Source: an uncultured Akkermansia sp.
Lineage (GTDB): Bacteria; Verrucomicrobiota; Verrucomicrobiia; Verrucomicrobiales; Akkermansiaceae
NCBI GenBank assembly: GCA_944390825.1
Contig: CALXRG010000001.1
Coordinates: 124,001 to 188,000 of the forward strand
Reading direction: 5' to 3'
Length of the DNA: 64,000 nucleotides
Part shown: positions 54,640-61,200 of the stretch, piece after piece
Position numbering within the stretch: the first letter of the stretch is position 1
How the letters are laid out: each line of letters begins with the position of its first letter
Notes under the pieces: model-generated
The model's database searches: none
What the model was told of the DNA's origin: nothing
The model's input: the letters and a program-made list of their open reading frames with translations, nothing else
Program-made: the position numbers and the translations under genes

Positions 54640-55155
54640 TCAGCCCCGGCGCGCCCTTCGGATAAAATACAACCCCGTATACACACGAGGATCCACGGCG
54701 ATACCCGCCCTCATCTGAGCCTCCAGCCAAGAGTCAACCTCATCCAACGCCACCTCCCGCACCGTGATTTTTTCATTCTCCACGCCGCCGCCCTCGCTGA
54801 TGCGCTTTAAATCGCCGGCCAAATAAAACGAGAGCGTCTCGGAAGTCAACCCGGGTGAAGACGGTCCGTCAAAGAGCCATTCCATGCGCCCGGCAGCGTA
54901 GCCAGCCTCCTCTTCCAGCTCGCGGCTAGCGGCATCCTCCGGTCTCTCCGCATGCTCATCCCCGATCAGCCCGGCAGGAAAGCACAAACAGCGCTGACCA
55001 ATCGGCGGCCTAAACTCCTCCACCAGGATCACCCTACCCTCAGGCGAGCAGGCAAAAATCATCGCAGCACGCGTATTCCGCACTCGCTCGCAGTACTCCC
55101 AATGCCCTTCGCGCACCATTGAGAGGAACTTCCCTTCATACAAATACTCCTTCAT
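54640..55155 (-). CDS. NUDIX hydrolase (ADP-ribose pyrophosphatase-like)
   Basis: 171 residues. The NUDIX box is present as GLIGDEHAERPEDAASRELEEEAGY (shown here in parts: GLIGDE, ASRELEEEAGY), slightly longer than standard. RVILVEEFRPPIG is the usual segment before it, as in ADP-ribose pyrophosphatases. The start codon lies in a 16-bp tandem repeat. The second repeat unit also has an ATG but reads into a TAG, so the ATG at 55155 is the working start. Confidence 0.88.
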   Translation of the reverse strand: MKEYLYEGKFLSMVREGHWEYCERVRNTRAAMIFACSPEGRVILVEEFRPPIGQRCLCFPAGLIGDEHAERPEDAASRELEEEAGYAAGRMEWLFDGPSSPGLTSETLSFYLAGDLKRISEGGGVENEKITVREVALDEVDSWLEAQMRAGIAVDPRVYTGLYFIRRARRG

Positions 55156-55178
55156 ATAAATACTACTTCATATAAAAC
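55135..55178. repeat. 16-bp tandem repeat across the NUDIX start codon
   Basis: Units TTCATACAAATACTCC, TTCATATAAATACTAC and TTCATATAAAAC follow each other. The first unit contains the NUDIX start codon on the minus strand. Confidence 0.8.
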
Positions 55179-55220
55179 AACTCATGTGCAATTGCACTCT
55201 CTCTAAATCGCCCCTTCTCC

Positions 55221-55253
55221 AAAAAGGGGCGAAGCGTCCAAACGCTCCGCCCC
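55221..55253 (-). terminator. Intrinsic terminator of ilvE
   Basis: Minus strand stem GGGGCGGAGCG/CGCTTCGCCCC with a six-base loop and one G-U pair, followed by TTTTT. Confidence 0.9.
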
Positions 55254-55305
55254 GCCCTGGAAATGTAATCTCTCTTCGCGCCGGAAACATATCCGGGGCT
55301 CAGAT

Positions 55306-56157
55306 TTACTCGCGCACCATCTGCTTGTAGCGGTCAAGGATGCGCAGAGTAATCGGGCCGGCATGCCCGGTGCCAATCTTGCGTCCATCCAGCGTCGACA
55401 CCGCGATCACCTCAGCAGCCGTGCCTGTGAGGAAGCACTCATCCGCACTCAGAATATCGTAACGGTTCATTACCCGCTCCTCACAGGGGATACCAAGCTC
55501 GGTGCAGATATCCATGACGGCGTGGCGTGTGATACCACCTAGGGCACACTCCGTCAGCGGCGGAGTCACAACCACACCCTTGGTCACAATGAAAATGTTA
55601 TCTCCCGTGCACTCAGCCACATTACCACGCTTGTTCAGCATGAGAGCCTCACCGGCACCCTGCTGCACAGCCTCGAGCTTAGCCGTAATGCTGTTGAGGT
55701 AGTTCAGGCTCTTCACCTGCTGGCAAATTGCATCGGGGTCAGGACGGCGAACCGTGCTGGTAATCACGGAGAGGCCGTTCTCATACATCTCCTTGGGGTA
55801 GAGAGCAATATCCTCCACGATGATGAACATGCTCGGGGTGGCACAGTTGCGGGGATTCAACCCGAGATCTCCCTTGCCACGGGTCACCACCAGGCGGATA
55901 TAGCCATCCTCCATGCCACTCGCTGCCACGGTCTCTTTCGTCGCCTCGCAGACCTGCTCAAAAGTCCACGGCAGATCAAGCATCAGATAGCGCATACCGT
56001 TGAAGAGGCGCTCAATATGCTCCTCCAAACGGAAAACCTTACCGGAATAAAAACGGATACCCTCAAAGATACCGTCACCATACAACACAGCATGATCAAA
56101 GACCGAAACCTTGGCCTCCTCACGCTCCACCAACTGTCCATCAAGCCAGATTTTCAT
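55306..56157 (-). CDS. ilvE: Branched-chain amino acid aminotransferase
   Basis: 283 residues of PLP fold type IV. Lys149 in QVKSLNYLNS binds PLP; GDGIFEGIRFYSGK and GNVAECTGDNIFIV are conserved. It carries out the last step of leucine, isoleucine and valine synthesis. D-amino acid aminotransferase is a relative, but the KSLNYL and EGIR wording favours IlvE. The start was set at MKIWLDG, typical for the family; an upstream in-frame ATG overlaps the -10 box. Confidence 0.94.
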   Translation of the reverse strand: MKIWLDGQLVEREEAKVSVFDHAVLYGDGIFEGIRFYSGKVFRLEEHIERLFNGMRYLMLDLPWTFEQVCEATKETVAASGMEDGYIRLVVTRGKGDLGLNPRNCATPSMFIIVEDIALYPKEMYENGLSVITSTVRRPDPDAICQQVKSLNYLNSITAKLEAVQQGAGEALMLNKRGNVAECTGDNIFIVTKGVVVTPPLTECALGGITRHAVMDICTELGIPCEERVMNRYDILSADECFLTGTAAEVIAVSTLDGRKIGTGHAGPITLRILDRYKQMVRE

Positions 56158-56467
56158 GAGAACTAAAATGCAGTAGAACAACGCCATTATAAACCGATTT
56201 CGCCGTATGTGAAGCAGAAAAAAACGGCAAAGCGCACTTTTTGCAAGTCCGTGCTGATTTGCCGGAACTGTTTTCTCTGCGGAGGAAGAACAAAACCGTT
56301 TTCCCCTGGCTTTATACTCCTCCATGCTCGCCGCGCAGATGCAGGTATGTCGCGCAAAACTGTCACACACAAGCGCCGTATGCACATTCTGTGCTTGACG
56401 CCAACCCCGTCCGCATGCTACTCTCCCACCAGAGCAGTATCATTTTGCCTTGCTCACACCTATCATC
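56158..56467. promoter_or_regulatory. Divergent promoters of ilvE and the carboxyltransferase
   Basis: For ilvE, minus strand TTCACA (56213-56208), 16-bp spacer, TATAAT (56191-56186). For the carboxyltransferase, plus strand TTGACG (56395-56400), 18-bp spacer, TACTCT (56419-56424). The rest shows nothing recognisable. Confidence 0.6.
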
Positions 56468-57964
56468 ATGAAACCAGCAACATTCAACTGCACAGTACTT
56501 CGTGACGGCCACCAATCCCTGGCAGCCACCCGTATGTCCACCGAGCAGATGCTCGAGATTGCCCCGATTCTTGACACGATGGGCTTCTCCGCCCTGGAGA
56601 CCTGGGGCGGTGCATCCATTGACGCCGGTCTGCGTTTCCTGGGCGAACTTCCGTTCAACCGCCTCGACACACTCAAGCGACTGGCCCCGAAAACCCCGCA
56701 CATGATGCTCCTGCGCGGCCAGAACATGGTTGGCTACACCAACTACGCCGACGACGTCGTGGAAGCCTTCGTCAAGATGAGCGCCAAGCACGGCATGAAC
56801 ATCTTCCGCATCTTTGACTGCCTGAACGACCCGGAGAACATGCGCACCTCCATCCGCGCCGCCAAAGAAGCCGGCGGCATCGCCCATGGCACCATCTGCT
56901 ACACCACATCGCCCGTCCACAACCTCGAGTTCTTCGCCAAGCTTGGCAAGCAGATTGCGGATATGGGAGCGGACGGCATCGTCATCAAAGACATGGCCGG
57001 CCTCATCCCCCCGAGTGAAACCGCAGCCCTCGTCACAGCACTCAAAGCCAAAGTCGGCCTGCCCGTCTGGATCCACACCCACGAGACAGCCGGCCTGGGA
57101 GCTGCCACCTACGTCGCAGGCATCAACGCCGGCGCCGATGCCGTGGACTGCTCCATCGCCCCCTTTGCCAACGGCACCGGCCAGCCGGACTGCATGCGCA
57201 TGCTTGCCCTGCTGAAAGGCTACGACCGCTGCCCCGTCGTCGCAGACGACTTCCGCGAGAAACTCACCAAGATCTCCGCCATGCTGCAGCCGATCTACGA
57301 AAGCCTCTCGCGCTTCACCAGCCACAAGAACGAAGTAGTCAACAGCGACACCCTGCGCTACCAGGTACCCGGCGGCATGCTCTCCAACTTCCGCAGCCAG
57401 CTCAAGGAGATGAACATGGCTGACAAGTTCGAGGAAGTCTTCGCAGAAATCCCCGTCGTACGCAAAGCTCTTGGCTGGATTCCGCTCGTGACCCCCACCT
57501 CCCAGATCGTCGGCGTCCAAGCCATGATGAACGTCAAGTTCGGCCGCTGGAAGAACATCACCCCCCAGTGTGCCGACGTCGCACTCGGCTACTACGGCCA
57601 CACCCCGGCGCCCGTCGACCCGGAAGTTCAGGCCCTCTGCGCCAAAAAGATGGGCAAAGACCCCATCACCTGCCGCCCGGCCGACCTCATCAAACCCGGC
57701 ATGCAAGACCTGCGCGACAAGCTCACCGCCAAGAACATCCCCGCCACCGATGAGAACTGCGTCATCTACGCCATGTTCCCGCAGCAGCTGGAGGACTACT
57801 ACGCCGGCAAGCGCCCCGAGCCGCCCACTGCCAAGCCCAAGCAGGAGAGCTACGGCGCACCCATCGCGCTCACCAGCGTCGGCGTCGCCGCTTCCATCTC
57901 CGGCCATGACATGAAGCTCAACATCATGGGCCGCGAGTACGACGTACACATCGAGGAGAAATAA
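56468..57964 (+). CDS. Carboxyltransferase subunit without biotin domain (transcarboxylase 5S / OadA type)
   Basis: 498 residues. The TIM-barrel carboxyltransferase has LRDGHQSLAATRM (metal-binding Asp13), the carboxylated Lys174 in IKDMAGL and HTHETAG (His203, His205). It ends at GREYDVHIEEK, exactly where a biotin carrier domain would begin in OadA or PycB, so biotin must be on another protein. The length fits the 5S subunit of methylmalonyl-CoA transcarboxylase. It likely moves CO2 between biotin and oxaloacetate or pyruvate, perhaps in propionate formation. The partner genes are not in the window. Confidence 0.88.
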   Translation: MKPATFNCTVLRDGHQSLAATRMSTEQMLEIAPILDTMGFSALETWGGASIDAGLRFLGELPFNRLDTLKRLAPKTPHMMLLRGQNMVGYTNYADDVVEAFVKMSAKHGMNIFRIFDCLNDPENMRTSIRAAKEAGGIAHGTICYTTSPVHNLEFFAKLGKQIADMGADGIVIKDMAGLIPPSETAALVTALKAKVGLPVWIHTHETAGLGAATYVAGINAGADAVDCSIAPFANGTGQPDCMRMLALLKGYDRCPVVADDFREKLTKISAMLQPIYESLSRFTSHKNEVVNSDTLRYQVPGGMLSNFRSQLKEMNMADKFEEVFAEIPVVRKALGWIPLVTPTSQIVGVQAMMNVKFGRWKNITPQCADVALGYYGHTPAPVDPEVQALCAKKMGKDPITCRPADLIKPGMQDLRDKLTAKNIPATDENCVIYAMFPQQLEDYYAGKRPEPPTAKPKQESYGAPIALTSVGVAASISGHDMKLNIMGREYDVHIEEK

Positions 57965-58037
57965 CACGGCGTACCCCACCGGCCGCATCGCCGGGTGGGG
58001 GGCATCCGCTTCCCCTCCCTCCATTTTCTTCTCTTCT
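57965..58037. other. GC-rich spacer with weak dyad
   Basis: CCCCACCGGC and GCCGGGTGGGG form an imperfect hairpin just after the carboxyltransferase stop; the real terminator follows. Confidence 0.4.
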
Positions 58038-58078
58038 TTCCCGCCATCCCGTTCGCGAGATGGCGGGAAATTGTTTTT
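58038..58078 (+). terminator. Intrinsic terminator of the carboxyltransferase gene
   Basis: 11-bp stem TTCCCGCCATC/GATGGCGGGAA (58038-58048 with 58059-58069) followed by ATTGTTTTT. Confidence 0.9.
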
Positions 58079-58172
58079 GAGTGTGGCTTGGCAGATGTTA
58101 TAGGAATACAGCCGTTTTTGCCAACAGACCCCGGGAAAAGCGCAACAAACTCCTCATTTTGCTAATTCTTGC

Positions 58173-58263
58173 AGCTGAAACTCAGCTTTCTGCTTGACGG
58201 GGGGCGGAATATGCGGTAAAAGTAGCAGTGAATCATGCCACATCGTCTGGAGATCAGACGATG
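58173..58263 (+). promoter_or_regulatory. Promoter, operator-like dyad and leader hairpin of the large autotransporter
   Basis: A dyad AGCTGA-AAC-TCAGCT (58173-58187) lies just upstream of TTGACG (58194-58199), which with a 17-bp spacer precedes TAAAAG (58217-58222). The leader (about 66 nt) carries a perfect 9-bp hairpin CATCGTCTG/CAGACGATG (58241-58263), possibly for mRNA stability or a regulatory protein. Confidence 0.6.
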
Positions 58264-58295
58264 CCTTGGCGGAAGTATTTCAACTCCATCACATC

Positions 58296-61200
58296 ATGAA
58301 ATTACATCTCCCGAATCGACTTCGCGCAGCAGTTTTGGCTTGCATGACTGTGAGTGTTTCACTCAGCGCACCTCTCGCCACAGGTACCCTCGCGGCAGGC
58401 TCTTTGGCTGTGGTAATCGCCGCATCATCCCAGGCCAGCGCCGCAAATAATGAGTACACCGGAGACGGAACGCAAAGCAGCCCGCGTTTGTACGGCAATG
58501 CAGACGGAACACCTGCAGTAGTGCAGCAAATTGACTTCTCCGGTCTCGGGTCTGATGGATACGTCAAGCTGAATGTGACATCAACGTCGACGGGGGCCTC
58601 GGCCTCCTCGCAGCAGAGTTATTTTGCACAGGGAAATAAGACATTCGCGGCGGATGTCGAAATCATCAATGCCGAACTGACTAACGGCTGGGGTAACACC
58701 TACACTTTCAGTGGAAAGGTTCACGGCGAGGGAGATCTCACCTTTGTAACCCAGGCCACTCCTTCCCAGACGTACATCTTCACTGGCAACATTGAGGAGT
58801 GGACCGGTGCAATCCTCATTAAAGGCAGCAACAGAAACACTGACAAAGCAGCCTCTTATGGCGTGAGTCTGACGGGAGGAGGCACCATCAATCTGTCTGC
58901 TGTAACAATGGCCAATTTTGCAGGAACCGAGAAGAGGGGAACGCTCAGCGTAGGCAAAGCCGGCAGCGAGACAAACCTGGCTAATACTGCAGTTGATGTA
59001 CACACGGTGAAGGTCCTGCAAAATGTGGGAAATGTAACCTTTGGCGGTGCCGTGAGCAGCACAGCTCTCGTTGTGCAGGATGGCAGCAGCGCGACATTCT
59101 CATCCGGGTTGACGACGTCAACTCTCTCGGTGGGGACAGGCTCTTCGGTAGTGTTAGGCGAGGGCTCCTCCGCGGTGACGGGCGGGGGAACGGTCAATGG
59201 CTCCGTCACAGCCGGGAGCACGACCGCACTGACCTTGGGCGGCACGCTGGATCTGGGAACCAGCAGCACACTGACCGTGGCAGGTGAGCTGACACTCGCG
59301 GGGTTGACGCTGACTGGGACTGGTACGGTCAATCTTCAGAATCTCACCTCTCTGGACGCAAATATTACTGGTCTCGAATTTACGAGTACCGAGCAACCCG
59401 ATGGGAGTGCCATTAATAGCTACACCGTATTAACCATCGATAATTCGGTAAGTTTGGTGGGAGGCGACAGGATTTCCGAATTGATTTCCGAGCTGGACCC
59501 CTCGGTCTGGGAGTGGGATAGCGATAATAAAACGCTGAATTACCTTGTCACCACGCCGCCTCCCTCGTGGGATCCCAACTGGGGTGAAGCCGGTGTGGAA
59601 GGCGGCCCCGCCATCATCTCGATGCCCAAGTCTTCCGAAGTAATATCCGGCATGACTTACGTGAGTTTTGCGGGCGTGGATTCGTTCTTCCTCGGTAGCC
59701 AGACAGGAGCTGTCAATGTAGATGGCAGCACTTGCCTCAACGTGGACAGTGTGCCGTCCGGCAGTAACAAAATGGTGTTTGGCGGCGTGTTGGATGGTGT
59801 ATTTGGCTCAACCCTGACGCCGGTTGATTCGTGGATCGTGTATAACAATCCCGGCACATCGCCCAGCTGGAAACTTCTTGTGGGCGGTAACGGATCCAAC
59901 GAAGCCGGCAAGACCTGCTCATTCTATGGAGACAGCCACATCATGATGATGCAGGGCGAGGTAGAGAACATCATCGGCGGCAACTTCCGGACGAATAGCG
60001 ACACACTCTTTAGCGGCAACTCCTACATCTCCATCTATGATGGTGAGGTGCGCGGGTATGTTGTGGGTGCAGGTACATTGGGGAATGGCACCAACACATC
60101 CACCTTTGTCGGCACCACCAATATCTTCGTCTACACCATCCTCTCCAACAGCACCAGCGCATGGCTGGATCCCAGCTCCGATAATCTGACAGATGCCAAC
60201 GCATCCGTCATCGGTGGCGCAGCCCAGGGAAATGGCGGCGGCAAGATTGACTTCCGTGGCAACACGAACATTACCGTTGACTTGGTGGGCGTAACTCCAG
60301 CAGACAGCAACGATGTGTTCAACAAGAAGCTGGTCGGCGGCTCCTACTCTGCGGGAGGTACGATTACCATCACCCACACTGGCAGCACCAACATCACAGT
60401 GAATGCCGAAGAAGAACACAGCTTCATCAAGGATATCATCGGCGGTTCAGTCGTGGGCAGCAACGCTACTGCTACCCATGGAGGTGACATCAACGTCACA
60501 CTCAACGGCGGCTCCTACTCCGGCTCTGTCTACCTGGGTGGCTACATGTCCGGAAGCAACCGCACGATCACGAATTCCGGTCTCTCCACGCTGACCGTCA
60601 CCGACGGCCGATTCACAGGAGCCGTCGTCGGCGGCATCTATGAGGGCTCCGGAACCTCCACCGTCGTCTCCAAGGGTATTACCATGGACCTGAAGGGTGG
60701 AGAATATACCCGTACTGTGGTTGGCGGGCACGTTATTACCGGTACAGGAACATCGGCCATATCGCAATGCTCAACCGGCGACATCACGATTAAACTCGGC
60801 AGCGCCTCTTCGATTCTGGGCACCGTTATAGGCGGCTCGATCTCCCAGCGCACAGACGGAGGTGCAACGCCGTTCCAGCAGGGCAACATTACGATAGAAA
60901 TCGCAGATGGAGCTACGGTAAACGGCAGCATCTACGCCGCGGGCGGTGCCCTTAACATAGATGGCACATCGTCTGCGTCCACCTCCAAGATTATTACCGA
61001 AAGCACGCGGGTGGCCATAGCAAGCGGTGCAACATTGTCCACAGGTACAATCAGTGGCGGATACAAAGCCGGCACAGCCGCGGAAGGCGTGGGCCTGGCG
61101 TCAGTATCGACAGTGACGGGGTCCAAGGTACTTGCCCTGACAAGCGAGGGCTCCAATCTTCAGGACGTCTTGAAGAACGCGGTGCTTGAAAGTTTCGATA

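Noticed and set aside
56363-58024. 553-codon minus-strand open frame over the carboxyltransferase
   Set aside because: Antisense shadow of a gene with all catalytic motifs.
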